From NCBI RefSeq assembly GCF_029076445.1, contig NZ_JARESG010000012.1:1-64000 (forward strand): a stretch of 64,000 nucleotides of DNA. Reading direction: 5' to 3'. The translations under genes and the position numbers were made by a program. Every line of letters begins with the position of its first letter. The stretch's first letter is position 1. Below the pieces are notes generated by a model. That model saw only the letters and a program-made list of their open reading frames with translations. It searched no databases and was not told where the DNA came from. Of the stretch, positions 53,911 through 62,663 are shown one piece after another. The DNA is from Pseudarthrobacter naphthalenicus (GTDB taxonomy: Bacteria; Actinomycetota; Actinomycetes; Actinomycetales; Micrococcaceae).

Positions 53911-54144
53911 ATGGGGCGCGGCCGTCAAAAGGCAAAAGCTACCAAGCAGGCTCGGGACATTAAGTACTACTCCCCGAACACTGATTATTCGGCACTTCAG
54001 CGTGAGCTCAAGGGTCGTGAAGGTCTTGCCACGAGCCATTTCGCGAATGACCCGGTTGAACCGGACTATTCGGCTTACGTGGATAAGTACGCGGAAGATT
54101 TGGAAGAAGACGACGACGAGGTGCACACCCGTCGGATCGGCTAG
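53911..54144 (+). CDS. DUF3073 protein
   Basis: 77 residues. MGRGRQKAKATKQARDIKYY, SPNTDYSALQRELK and an acidic tail (EDLEEDDDEVHTRRIG) define this small, highly conserved actinobacterial family of unknown function. The start ATG at 53911 matches the conserved N-terminus, although the frame is open further upstream. AAAGGGGG is 7 nt before it. The 233 bp after it hold a GC palindrome followed by CTTCTTTTT (54216-54235), perhaps a weak terminator, and no gene. Confidence 0.92.
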   Translation: MGRGRQKAKATKQARDIKYYSPNTDYSALQRELKGREGLATSHFANDPVEPDYSAYVDKYAEDLEEDDDEVHTRRIG

Positions 54145-54377
54145 CTGTCGCAGCCCGTTCGCCGCGGCGGCCGGTCCCGTGACACCGCAGTACGAAGAGG
54201 ACGCCACAGCGGCCAGGCCGTACGGCGCTTCTTTTTCAGCACCTTGGTTGAAGCAGACCCCCGGTGTTGGCCTCAGTTATCAGGCCCGTTGCCTGTACCG
54301 GAATCCGGTGCAGGTGGCGGGCTTTTTGGTGTTGACTGGAGTCTGGATGCGACGTACCTCCCGCGAAAGGACCCCCG

Positions 54378-55157
54378 ATGCCAGAGACTTCCCCCGCACC
54401 GCGATACCGTCACGGCGAACCCTGCTGGGCTGACGTCCAGACCCGGGACGTCGAGGCGGCCAAAGCTTTCTACGCCGCTGTCTTCGGCTGGACCTTCAAG
54501 GACCTGCCCACGCCCGACGGCCGCAGCTACGCCCAGGCCTTCATGGGAGAGGACCTGGTGGCCAGCGTTGCTCCGCAAAACCCGCACCAGGAAGCCTTGG
54601 GTACCGCCGCCCAGTGGAACGTCTACTTCGCAGCCGAGGACGCTGGCGCGCTTGCCGGGGAGGTCCCCCACGCCGGTGGCGCCGTGGTGTTCGGGCCTGA
54701 GGAGATCGGGGATACGGGTGTGATGGTGTTCATGGATCCTCCCGGCGGCGGGACCACCGGGGTGTGGCAGCCCGGAACGCACACCGGTACCGGCCGGTAC
54801 AACGAGCCGGGTGCGCTTTCCTGGACGGAACTGCTCACGCCCGAGCCGCAGGCCGCCGTCGGCTTCTTCCAGCAGCTGTTCGGCCACGAGGTGACCGAGT
54901 ATCCCCAGGACGACGGCGGAACATACTCAACGCTGATGGTGAACGGCGCCGAGGTGGCCGGGATCGTCGCTGCTGAGGCGCCTGCGCGCTGGCAGATCTA
55001 CTTCGGCGTGGCTGATGTGGCGGACGCGGTCCGGAAGGCGGTGGCAGCGGGTGGTGAGGTGCTGGTCGCCCCCGAGGCCGATGACGACGAGACGCCGGGC
55101 GCCACGGCCACCCTCAAAGATCCGCAGGGCGGCGAGTTCAGCCTGCTGGAGGTCTAA
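54378..55157 (+). CDS. VOC-family protein with two glyoxalase-like domains
   Basis: 259 residues. Two VOC modules: HGEPCWADVQTRDVEAAKAF, YAAVFGWTF ... FMDPPGGGTTGVWQP and LSWTELLTPEPQAAVGFFQQ, LFGHEV ... LKDPQGGEFSLLEV. The metal ligands typical of glyoxalase I are only partly present, so the function (dioxygenase, lyase or binding protein) is open. Transcribed alone. Confidence 0.88.
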   Translation: MPETSPAPRYRHGEPCWADVQTRDVEAAKAFYAAVFGWTFKDLPTPDGRSYAQAFMGEDLVASVAPQNPHQEALGTAAQWNVYFAAEDAGALAGEVPHAGGAVVFGPEEIGDTGVMVFMDPPGGGTTGVWQPGTHTGTGRYNEPGALSWTELLTPEPQAAVGFFQQLFGHEVTEYPQDDGGTYSTLMVNGAEVAGIVAAEAPARWQIYFGVADVADAVRKAVAAGGEVLVAPEADDDETPGATATLKDPQGGEFSLLEV

Positions 55158-55165
55158 CCCCGATT

Positions 55166-55240
55166 AAACACATCGAGTGCTCCGTAACGGCCCTTTTGAA
55201 GCCTCAAAACGGCGGTTACGGAGCACTCGGTGAGGGGTTT
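55166..55240. repeat. Palindromic intergenic repeat, family B, copy 2
   Basis: AAACACATCGAGTGCTCCG on the left mirrors CGGAGCACTCGGTG...GTTT on the right, with GTAACGGCC / GGCGGTTAC inside. The right end runs into the stop codon of purM. Compared with copy 1 (29052-29132) the arms match over about 25 bp. It separates the convergent VOC and purM genes. Confidence 0.92.
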
Positions 55241-56408
55241 AGGCGTAGGCGTTGACCAGGCGGACGGCGCCGCCGTCCACTCCCTTGGCGCCCTGCACGT
55301 AGTCCGGGCCGGACTTGAGGATTGAATCCGAGTCCTCCGTGATGGTGCCCATGACCCAGGACGGCAGCCCGCGGTCGTTGAGGCGGGCCACGGCGGCGTC
55401 GGCAGCCTCGGCGGACACGATGGCCACCATGCCCACGCCGAGGTTCAGGGTGCGCTCGAGGTCGGCCAGCGGGACGTTGCCCAGTTCGGAGACCAGCTTG
55501 AAGATGGCCGGGAGTTCCCACGTGGCGCGGTCAACAGTGGCCACGAGCCCCTGCGGCAGGACACGGGCCAGGTTGGCTGCGAGGCCGCCGCCGGTGACGT
55601 GGCTGAAGCCGTGCACGGCCGCCCCTCCGGCGGAGCCGCTGACCGGGAAGGTGCGGGCCAGGTCCAGGCAGTCGGCGGCGTACACGCGGGTAGGTTCGAG
55701 CAGTTCCTCGCCCAGGGTCCGTCCCAGTTCGGAGACCTGGCGGTCCAGGGCCCAGCCGGCGTGGTTGATGACGCGGCGGACCAGGGAGTAGCCGTTGGAG
55801 TGCAGGCCCGAGGAGGCCATGCCGATGACGACGTCGCCGGCGCGGACGCGGTCCGGGCCCAGCAGGTCGGAGGCTTCCACCACGCCGGTGGCTGCCCCGG
55901 CGACGTCATATTCGTGCTCGCCCAGCAGGCCCGGGTGCTCGGCGGTTTCGCCGCCCACCAGGGCGGTGCCGGCCACGGAGCAGGCGGCAGCGATGCCACG
56001 GACGATGTCCGCGATGCGCTCGGGGACAACCTTGCCGCAGGCGATGTAATCGGTCATGAACAGCGGCTCGGCGCCCACCACCACGATGTCGTCCACCACC
56101 ATGCCCACCAGGTCAAAGCCAATGGTGTCGTGGATGTCCATGGCCTGGGCAATGGCAACCTTAGTGCCCACGCCGTCGGTGGAAGTGGCCAGCAGCGGAC
56201 GCTTGTAGGTCAGCAGCTTCGAGACGTCGTACAGTCCGGCAAAACCCCCTACACCGCCCAGGACGGAGGGATTGTGGGTGGCTTTTACGGCACCCTTCAT
56301 CAGTTCGACGGCGCGGTCGCCGGCTTCAACGTCAACACCGGCGGAGGCATAGGTGATGCCTGCGGCGTTCCCGGACGTGCTGCCGGCGGCGGGGGATGCG
56401 GAAGTCAT
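55239..56408 (-). CDS. purM: Phosphoribosylformylglycinamidine cyclo-ligase (AIR synthetase)
   Basis: 389 residues. TYASAGVDVEAGDRAVELMK, STDGVGTKVAIAQAMDIHDT, the FDLVGMVVDDIVVVGAEPLF motif, GGETAEHPGLL and GLHSNGYSLVRRV are all conserved in PurM. It makes AIR, step five of purine synthesis. It overlaps purF by 4 bp (ATGA), so both are made from one mRNA. Its stop lies in a family B repeat. Confidence 0.96.
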   Translation of the reverse strand: MTSASPAAGSTSGNAAGITYASAGVDVEAGDRAVELMKGAVKATHNPSVLGGVGGFAGLYDVSKLLTYKRPLLATSTDGVGTKVAIAQAMDIHDTIGFDLVGMVVDDIVVVGAEPLFMTDYIACGKVVPERIADIVRGIAAACSVAGTALVGGETAEHPGLLGEHEYDVAGAATGVVEASDLLGPDRVRAGDVVIGMASSGLHSNGYSLVRRVINHAGWALDRQVSELGRTLGEELLEPTRVYAADCLDLARTFPVSGSAGGAAVHGFSHVTGGGLAANLARVLPQGLVATVDRATWELPAIFKLVSELGNVPLADLERTLNLGVGMVAIVSAEAADAAVARLNDRGLPSWVMGTITEDSDSILKSGPDYVQGAKGVDGGAVRLVNAYA

Positions 56409-58093
56409 ATGGACTCTTTCTTGTCGGCGCCGGGGATGGTGGCTGCGGGGTGAATCTCGGGCACACGGTCTTCGTCGGTGAGCAGATCCTCGAACTCCGC
56501 ATCGGGACCGGGATCGCAGCCGTCAGAGACTTCAACGTCTGCAGGGTCCTCGCGGTCGTCGATGGCGGGCTCGGAGAGTGCAACGGTGGCGCCGGGCAGG
56601 GCCGAGGCCGACGGCGTGAGGCCGCCGAGGTCGGTGCGCTCCAGCAGGTTCTTGCCCAGTTTGTCCGAGCTGGGAAGTTCAATGGGGTACTTGCCGGTGA
56701 AGCAGGCGGTGCACAGGCGTTCGCGGGGCTGACGGGTGGCGTTGATCATGCCGTCTTCGGAGATGTAGGCGAGCGAGTCGGCCCCGATGGCCTGGGAGAT
56801 TTCCTCAATGGTGGCGCCGTTGGCGATCAGTTCGGCGCGGGAGGCGAAGTCGATCCCGTAGAAGCAGGGCCACTTCACCGGCGGCGAGGAAATCTTGATG
56901 TGTACGGACGCGGCGCCGGCTTCGCGGAGCATCCGGACAATGGCGCGCTGGGTATTGCCGCGGACGATCGAGTCGTCCACCACCACCACGCGCTTGCCTC
57001 GGATCACGGACTCGAGGGCGTTCAGCTTGAGCCGGATCCCCAGTTGGCGGAGCGTCTGGGAGGGCTGGATGAAGGTGCGGCCCACATAGGAGTTCTTGAC
57101 GAATCCGTGCGCGAACGGGATGCCGGATTCCTCGGCGTAGCCCACGGCGGCGGGAGTGCCGGACTCGGGGACGGGGATGACGATGTCCGCTTCCTGGGTG
57201 TTTTCGCGGGCCAGCTGGCGGCCCATTTCCACACGGGACTCATAAACTGAGCGGCCCGAGATGGAAGCATCAGGGCGCGCGAGGTAGACGTACTCAAAAA
57301 CGCAACCCGCCGGCGTCGGCTCCGCGAACCGTTTGGAACGCACGCCATCCTCGTCGATGGCAATGAATTCACCCGGTTCGATCTCACGGATGAAGCTGGC
57401 ACCCACGGTGGCCAGGGCGGACTGCTCGGAGGCGACCACCCAGCCTCGCTCCAGCCGGCCCAGGACCAGCGGGCGGATGCCATAGGTGTCGCGTGCTGCG
57501 TAGAGGGTTCCTTCGTCCATAAAAACGAAGCAGAAGCCGCCCTTGATCTTGGGCAGCAGCTCGGTGGCGGTCTGCTCGAGCGTCTTGCCCTCCTCGCCTT
57601 CCAGGAGTGCGGTGACCAGGGCAGTGTCCGAGGTGTTGCCCTGCTTCATTTCACCGCTGAGCTGGCCGCCGTTGCGTTCCAGGATCATGGCGTTGAGCTC
57701 GGCCGTGTTGGTCAGGTTGCCGTTGTGCGCAAGAGCCACCGTGCCGGTGCTGGTGGCGCCGAGGGTGGGCTGGGCGTTTGCCCAGTGGCTGGCTCCGGTG
57801 GTGGAGTAGCGGCAGTGTCCCACCGCCAGGTGCCCGGTCAGGGTGTTCAGCGTGGTCTCGTCGAAGACCTGGGAAACGAGGCCCATGTCCTTGTAGACGT
57901 TGATCCGCTTGCCGTCACTGGTAGCTATACCAGCCGACTCCTGACCGCGGTGCTGCAATGCATACAGCCCGTAATAGGTGAGTTTTGCTACTTCTTCACC
58001 TGGTGCCCAGACCCCGAAAACGCCACAAGCGTCCTGAGGGCCTTTTTCGCCAGGGAGAAGATCATGAGAAAGTTTTCCATCGCCGCGTGCCAC
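56405..58093 (-). CDS. purF: Amidophosphoribosyltransferase
   Basis: 562 residues. A 22-residue propeptide precedes the nucleophile Cys23 (QDACGVFGVWAPGEEV). The PRPP site is VVVVDDSIVRGNTQRAIV. Cluster-type cysteines (ERLCTACFTGKYP) suggest the [4Fe-4S] form of the enzyme, as in Bacillus. An acidic C-terminal tail of about 60 residues is extra. The start is GTG at 58093 with no ribosome site. A -10 box 7 nt upstream suggests a leaderless mRNA. Confidence 0.95.
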   Translation of the reverse strand: MARGDGKLSHDLLPGEKGPQDACGVFGVWAPGEEVAKLTYYGLYALQHRGQESAGIATSDGKRINVYKDMGLVSQVFDETTLNTLTGHLAVGHCRYSTTGASHWANAQPTLGATSTGTVALAHNGNLTNTAELNAMILERNGGQLSGEMKQGNTSDTALVTALLEGEEGKTLEQTATELLPKIKGGFCFVFMDEGTLYAARDTYGIRPLVLGRLERGWVVASEQSALATVGASFIREIEPGEFIAIDEDGVRSKRFAEPTPAGCVFEYVYLARPDASISGRSVYESRVEMGRQLARENTQEADIVIPVPESGTPAAVGYAEESGIPFAHGFVKNSYVGRTFIQPSQTLRQLGIRLKLNALESVIRGKRVVVVDDSIVRGNTQRAIVRMLREAGAASVHIKISSPPVKWPCFYGIDFASRAELIANGATIEEISQAIGADSLAYISEDGMINATRQPRERLCTACFTGKYPIELPSSDKLGKNLLERTDLGGLTPSASALPGATVALSEPAIDDREDPADVEVSDGCDPGPDAEFEDLLTDEDRVPEIHPAATIPGADKKESI

Positions 58094-58099
58094 TGGTCG

Positions 58100-58114
58100 A
58101 TTATCTCATGAGAT
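58100..58114 (-). promoter_or_regulatory. purF promoter -10 overlapped by a 12-bp palindrome
   Basis: On the minus strand GATAAT (58105-58100) is 6-7 nt from the GTG start. The perfect palindrome ATCTCATGAGAT (58103-58114) overlaps it, a likely repressor site for purine control. No good -35 box was seen. Confidence 0.55.
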
Positions 58115-58172
58115 GAGGTAACACTTGGCCGTGCGGCTTTTGTGACTCCGTGCTGTGACGCCCCGCGGGAAC

Positions 58173-58487
58173 CTACTGGCCAGTACCGTCGTCGGGCTCG
58201 GAATCCGGGACGGCCTCCACAACGGCCCGTTCCTGGTGCCTGACGCTCCACCGGTCCAGGACGAGCGCAGCCACCGCACCGAGGATGGCGCCGCCGGCAC
58301 CGAACGTCACCAGGAAGAAACCGAACACCGCGCCGCGGTCAAAGCTTTCGTCGCCGGCGGGGGCGAACGCCACCACGGCGGCAACCACAACGCCCACCAC
58401 TGCGCCAAGAATAAGGAAAGGCACATATTTGGGCGCCCGGCGTACGGTAACCTCGCGGCGCTCGGCGGGGATTTCTTCAGAAGACAT
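58173..58487 (-). CDS. Small two-span membrane protein
   Basis: 104 residues. A charged start (SSEEIPAERREVTVRRAPK) leads to two helices (YVPFLILGAVVGVVVAAVVA; GAVFGFFLVTFGAGGAILGA) and a charged end. Members of this actinobacterial group stand next to purF, but no function is known. The start ATG at 58487 follows AGAGGG closely. Confidence 0.8.
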   Translation of the reverse strand: MSSEEIPAERREVTVRRAPKYVPFLILGAVVGVVVAAVVAFAPAGDESFDRGAVFGFFLVTFGAGGAILGAVAALVLDRWSVRHQERAVVEAVPDSEPDDGTGQ

Positions 58488-58680
58488 GCCCTCTAGCCTA
58501 CTCATTTCCGCCCATCCGCTGCTTCCCCGGATTGCCCCGTCATCAACAACACCCAACACGGGCATCCAGGGACCAAAGGAGAGGGCGCGACGCGGAGCCG
58601 GATATCATCGGCGGAGGACCGGGGCATTGCTGGTTACTGGGCTGCCTACGCCGCAATTTCACCGAGGGGGACAACACTGC

Positions 58681-59919
58681 ATGGATACCGTCACGTTTGG
58701 CTGGACGGCCGCGGAGTCGGACCGGACCACCGCGATCAGGAGCTACGGGCTTGCCCCCACCGTCGCCGGGGAGCCGCCGGCCCTGCCCGAAGCGGAGGCG
58801 GGAGGCGCGCTCACCAACCTGGTCCGCCTCGCTGCCCGGCTGTGTGCCGTGCCGTTCAGTGTGGTCAATATCATTACCGAGGACCAGCAGGTGCAGATCG
58901 CGGCCTGGGGCGTGGACCCCGGCGTGTGTTCGAGGGAAGACTCGATGTGCGCCAAGGTTTTCCTGACCGGAAAGACGACCGTGGTGCCGGACGCCTCCCG
59001 GGACCTGCGGTTTGCAGACAACCCGTTTGTCACCGGCGAAATCGCCGCCGTACGTTTTTACGCCTCCGTGCCGCTGAAGACGCTTTCCGGCTTTGTGCTG
59101 GGCTCGCTCTGCATCTTCTCTGACGGTCCGGCCAGTCCCACCGCGGAGCAGATCGGGATGCTGGAGGTGCTGGCCCACCAGGTGGTGGAGGTCCTGGAGC
59201 TTCAGCACCGGACCTTGCAGTTGAGCGAGGCGCTGGCCGAGCTGGAACGCAGCAACGCCATGCTGGGGGAATTCGCCGGCCGCGTCAGCCACGACCTCCG
59301 CATCCCGCTCACCACCATGCTGGGCTACATTGAGCTCGCCGAGGACGATCCGGACATCCCGCCGGGCCATCCCGCAGTGGAGTACCTGCAGTTCATTGGA
59401 GGTGGCGGGCGGCGCATGCTGAAGACGCTCGAGGATGTGCTGGAGTATTCCCGGGTGGACGGCACCCTGCACCGGGAGCGGCTCTCGCTGCTGGCGGTCA
59501 CCGCCGAGGCTGCCCACGATCTGGGGGTGGACCTTGGGTCCTCCAGCGGTATCTTCTGCGATGACGCGGAACTATACGCAGACCCCGTCCAGCTGCGATT
59601 GCTGCTCCAGAACCTGCTGGCCAACGCACTGAACTACAGGAGCACCGAGCGCGAGCTGAAAGTGACCGTGGGGGCCGCGCCCGGCGAACAGGGAATGGCC
59701 CTCACCGTGGCGGACAACGGCGTGGGAATCAGCCCGGCGGACCGCAAACGTGCCATGGAGCCCCTGGTCAGGCTGAACCGGGCCGGGGACGGACCGGGCA
59801 CCGGCCTGGGCCTTGCCACGTGCCGGCGCATCGCGCAGGCCCACGGCGGGGAACTGGAAATCCGGGACTCACCGGGAGGCGGAGCAAGCATCTCGGTGCT
59901 GTTCCGCTGGGACCAGTAG
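58681..59919 (+). CDS. GAF-domain sensor histidine kinase
   Basis: 412 residues, no membrane spans. An N-terminal GAF domain (about 45-175: LVRLAARLCAVPFSVVNIIT, DSMCAKVFLTGKTTVVPDAS, SVPLKTLSGFVLGSLCIF) is followed by a HisKA helix with His204 in GRVSHDLRIPLTTMLGY. The HATPase has N box LLANALNYR, G1 VADNGVGIS and G2 GTGLGLATC. No response regulator follows. It ends 33 bp from the end of the convergent operon below, whose first gene has a receiver domain, so it is the obvious candidate partner. A GGGGG site lies 10 nt before the ATG. Confidence 0.9.
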   Translation: MDTVTFGWTAAESDRTTAIRSYGLAPTVAGEPPALPEAEAGGALTNLVRLAARLCAVPFSVVNIITEDQQVQIAAWGVDPGVCSREDSMCAKVFLTGKTTVVPDASRDLRFADNPFVTGEIAAVRFYASVPLKTLSGFVLGSLCIFSDGPASPTAEQIGMLEVLAHQVVEVLELQHRTLQLSEALAELERSNAMLGEFAGRVSHDLRIPLTTMLGYIELAEDDPDIPPGHPAVEYLQFIGGGGRRMLKTLEDVLEYSRVDGTLHRERLSLLAVTAEAAHDLGVDLGSSSGIFCDDAELYADPVQLRLLLQNLLANALNYRSTERELKVTVGAAPGEQGMALTVADNGVGISPADRKRAMEPLVRLNRAGDGPGTGLGLATCRRIAQAHGGELEIRDSPGGGASISVLFRWDQ

Positions 59920-59952
59920 GAAACCGCCGGCATCCCCGAATCTGCAGGGAAC

Positions 59953-60378
59953 CTAAACCTGCTGCGACTTGGACAGGATCCAGGTGTTGGTGCCGTCCTG
60001 TCGTTCGAAGGTCACGGTGGTGACCAGCGCCTCGATGAGCGCCAACCCGCGGCCTGACTCGGACTCTTGATCCGGGGTCCCGGGCTCCAGCGGACCGAAC
60101 GGGGGCTTGGCGTGGAACGCGCTGACCCTGGCCCGCAGGAGCGTGGGCCGGACGCTGATGTCCACTCCCAGTTCCACAGGCTGCTGAACCCTGGCCGGCA
60201 GGGCATGCTGGACGATGTTGGAGGCCGATTCGATGACGGCGGTGGTGAACGTCATCTGGTCCATGGCCTCCACGAAGGGTGCGTCGTTCCACAGGGCGTC
60301 CAGTTCATCGTGGACGGCCTCGACGGCCTCCGCCTCTGCGAGCCCGCGGAAGCTGCGCTCTGCCAGCACATCAGTCAT
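59953..60378 (-). CDS. RsbW/SpoIIAB-like anti-sigma kinase, G1 box degenerate
   Basis: 141 residues of the GHKL single-domain type: N box TAVIESASNIVQHALPA, and G2 ESGRGLALIEALVTTVTF. Where related kinases have VxDxG followed by P-x-F-D-P, this protein reads RVSAFHAKPPFGPLEP, so the Asp that contacts adenine is absent by eye alignment. It could bind its partner without kinase activity, or use nucleotides differently. It overlaps the STAS gene by 8 bp and is the last gene of the operon. Confidence 0.82.
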   Translation of the reverse strand: MTDVLAERSFRGLAEAEAVEAVHDELDALWNDAPFVEAMDQMTFTTAVIESASNIVQHALPARVQQPVELGVDISVRPTLLRARVSAFHAKPPFGPLEPGTPDQESESGRGLALIEALVTTVTFERQDGTNTWILSKSQQV

Positions 60379-60703
60379 TGCTGAACGCATCCTCGGCGGT
60401 GGCGTAAGCGTTCAGGACACGATCCATGCTGGTCAGCTCCAGCACCATCTTCACCTGCGGCTGGACGGCCGCAATGCGGAGGTCTCCACCTGCCTGGCGC
60501 GCGGCCTTGAGGCAGCCGATCAGCGCGCCCAGCCCGGAGGAATCCATGAACGCCGTGTTCTCCAGGTTCACCACGATCCGCGACGATCCGCCGGCGATCA
60601 CATCGGTTACGAACTCGCGCAGCTTGGGCGCGGAGACCATGTTCAGCCTGCCGTCCGCCTTGACCTCGGCGTATGAATCCTTGACCTCGTAGCTAAACTC
60701 CAT
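60371..60703 (-). CDS. STAS-domain anti-anti-sigma factor
   Basis: 110 residues of the SpoIIAA/RsbV type: YEVKDSYAEVKADGRLNMVS, SSRIVVNLENTAFMDSSGLG, where Ser55 or Ser56 in MDSSG is the usual phosphorylation site. In partner switching the unphosphorylated form binds the RsbW-like kinase and frees the target. It overlaps the glycosyltransferase gene by 11 bp and the RsbW-like gene by 8 bp. Confidence 0.9.
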   Translation of the reverse strand: MEFSYEVKDSYAEVKADGRLNMVSAPKLREFVTDVIAGGSSRIVVNLENTAFMDSSGLGALIGCLKAARQAGGDLRIAAVQPQVKMVLELTSMDRVLNAYATAEDAFSND

Positions 60704-62663
60704 CGGTTTTCCTCTCTAAAGCATCAACGTCCCCGGCGGGTTCGTAGCCTTTGTACAAAACAGCCCGAACCAGGATGCTCATGACCACCAGGTCAAAAAT
60801 AACCCAGGCCACGTTCACCAGGGTGCCAAGGGGCTCGGCCAGTCCCGTGGCCAGGCGGATAAGTCCGACGACGGCGGCCACGGCCAGCAGCGCGGCCACG
60901 ATGATCTGGGGCCGGATCAGGCTCCAGCTGGGACCGCCGGTCTGGCGGGATTTCGGTGTGACCGCGAACCCCAGGGGACGGCCGAACCAGACGTTGCGGG
61001 CCGCCGTCGTGCACGCCTTGATCCAGGTGGGGAACAGCGCCAGGCTGTACTGCTGGCCGCGCCAGGTGGGAATCCCGCGGCCGGCCACCGCGAACAGCAG
61101 CTGGTTGGCCACCATGAACGGGATGAACCGCAGGAAGAATTCCCAGCTGAGGCTGGTGACGGGCAGGATGCCCAGCAGCAGGTAGATGATGGGGGCGGCG
61201 AAGTAGATGACCGCCGCGTACCCGCTCAGGTAGGTCCACATGGTGGCGAAGTACATCAGCCGCTGGCCGATCTTCAGGCCCTTCTGGACCAGAGGGTTCT
61301 CGCGGAGCAGCACCTGGATGGTGCCCTGCGCCCAGCGGAGCCGCTGCGTGAGCATGGTGGCGATGTCCTCGGGCGCGAGGCCGTACGCGAGGATCTCGTG
61401 GTGGTAGACGCTCTCCCATCCCATGGCGTGCATGCGCATGGCGGTGGCCATGTCCTCGGTGACCGAGATGGTGGCCAGCGGCATCACCGGCTGGGCTTCG
61501 TCGTTCCGTTCCACGTTCAGTGCATCCAGGACGGCCTGGACTGATTCCAGTGCGCCCAGCGGAGACCAGTCGCGGGCGGACATGCGCTGCACGGCGTCCT
61601 CTGCCACCACCGGGACGCCGGCCTCGCCCACGTGGGCCAGTTCCATCGCGGCGATCTCCTCGAGGTCCGCCTGCAGGGCGGACATGTCCGCCATGACCAG
61701 GGTCTGCACGGCGGCGTCAACCCGGCGGCGGACCCGGTAGGTGATTTCACCCAACGGTTCGCCGGCGGCCAGCTGCTCCTGGGCCTCCAGGGTGGCAGCC
61801 TCCACCTCATCCAGCACTTCGGAGACCAGGGGAGTACCGACGTCGGCGGATTTCCTTGCCTGCCGGATGGCCGAACGGGAGGCCGTAAGGGCCCGGCGGA
61901 TGCTCTTCTCGGTTTCCTTGACGTAACCCACCAGGCCCAGCTGCATGAGGGCTTCACGCCGCAGGATGGCATTGGAGCCGCAGAAGAATGCGGCGTTCCA
62001 GCCGTCCTTGCCCTGCTGGATGGGCCCGTAGAACAGGGGAGCCTGGCTGCCGAGGGGATCGTCCGCGGGGACGTTGCTGAAGTACTGCGGGGTCTGGACG
62101 AGGGCGACCCGGCGGTTGTTGAAGTAGCCCAGGGTCTTTTCCAGGATGTCCGGCTCCGGGATCTGGTCCGCGTCCAGGATGAGCAGGAATTCGCCGTGGG
62201 TGACCATCAGGGCGTTGTTCAGGTTGCCGGCCTTGGCGTGGCGCGGCACATTGGCGGTCCAGTCCACGCTGCGGGTCACGTACCCGAGCCCGTGCTCTTC
62301 GGCGAGGGCTTTCAGTTCGGGCCGGGCGCCGTCGTCGAGGATCCAGGTGCTGTGGGGGTGCCGGATCTTCTGGGCGGCCAGGGCGGTGGTCATCACCATG
62401 TCCAGGTCTTCGTTGTAGGTGGTGATGAAGACGTCCACCGTGGCATCCTGCGGCGGCGCCGGGGCTTCCTTGCGGACCTTGAGTTTCCATACGGTCATGC
62501 CGAAGAGCATCACGTCGATCAGGCTGTACGTCTCGGCCACCACCAGGGGCACGGCGATCCACCACGCGTCCCAGTTGAGCGACGCGGCCCAGCGCCAGGC
62601 GACGTAGTTCAGGCCGAAGATGACGGTGAGGACAACCACCAGGCGGGTCCAGAAGCGGGTCAT
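60693..62663 (-). CDS. Processive GT2 glycosyltransferase (cellulose-synthase-like) with insertion
   Basis: 656 residues. Two N-terminal spans precede a GT2 catalytic domain: VDVFITTYNEDLDMVMTTAL, ILDDGARPE, DXD as LILDADQIPEP, FFCGSNAILRREAL, TED in ISVTEDMATAMRMHAMGWES and QRLRWAQGTIQVL. At least five C-terminal spans follow. About 165 residues, mostly helical and charged (KETEKSIRRALTASRSAIRQ ... LESVQAVLDALNVERNDEAQ), are inserted between FFCGSNA and TED, where BcsA has about 20. It should polymerise a UDP-sugar into an exopolysaccharide. No PilZ domain is seen, so control is probably by the partner-switching proteins in the same operon. Confidence 0.88.
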   Translation of the reverse strand: MTRFWTRLVVVLTVIFGLNYVAWRWAASLNWDAWWIAVPLVVAETYSLIDVMLFGMTVWKLKVRKEAPAPPQDATVDVFITTYNEDLDMVMTTALAAQKIRHPHSTWILDDGARPELKALAEEHGLGYVTRSVDWTANVPRHAKAGNLNNALMVTHGEFLLILDADQIPEPDILEKTLGYFNNRRVALVQTPQYFSNVPADDPLGSQAPLFYGPIQQGKDGWNAAFFCGSNAILRREALMQLGLVGYVKETEKSIRRALTASRSAIRQARKSADVGTPLVSEVLDEVEAATLEAQEQLAAGEPLGEITYRVRRRVDAAVQTLVMADMSALQADLEEIAAMELAHVGEAGVPVVAEDAVQRMSARDWSPLGALESVQAVLDALNVERNDEAQPVMPLATISVTEDMATAMRMHAMGWESVYHHEILAYGLAPEDIATMLTQRLRWAQGTIQVLLRENPLVQKGLKIGQRLMYFATMWTYLSGYAAVIYFAAPIIYLLLGILPVTSLSWEFFLRFIPFMVANQLLFAVAGRGIPTWRGQQYSLALFPTWIKACTTAARNVWFGRPLGFAVTPKSRQTGGPSWSLIRPQIIVAALLAVAAVVGLIRLATGLAEPLGTLVNVAWVIFDLVVMSILVRAVLYKGYEPAGDVDALERKTDGV

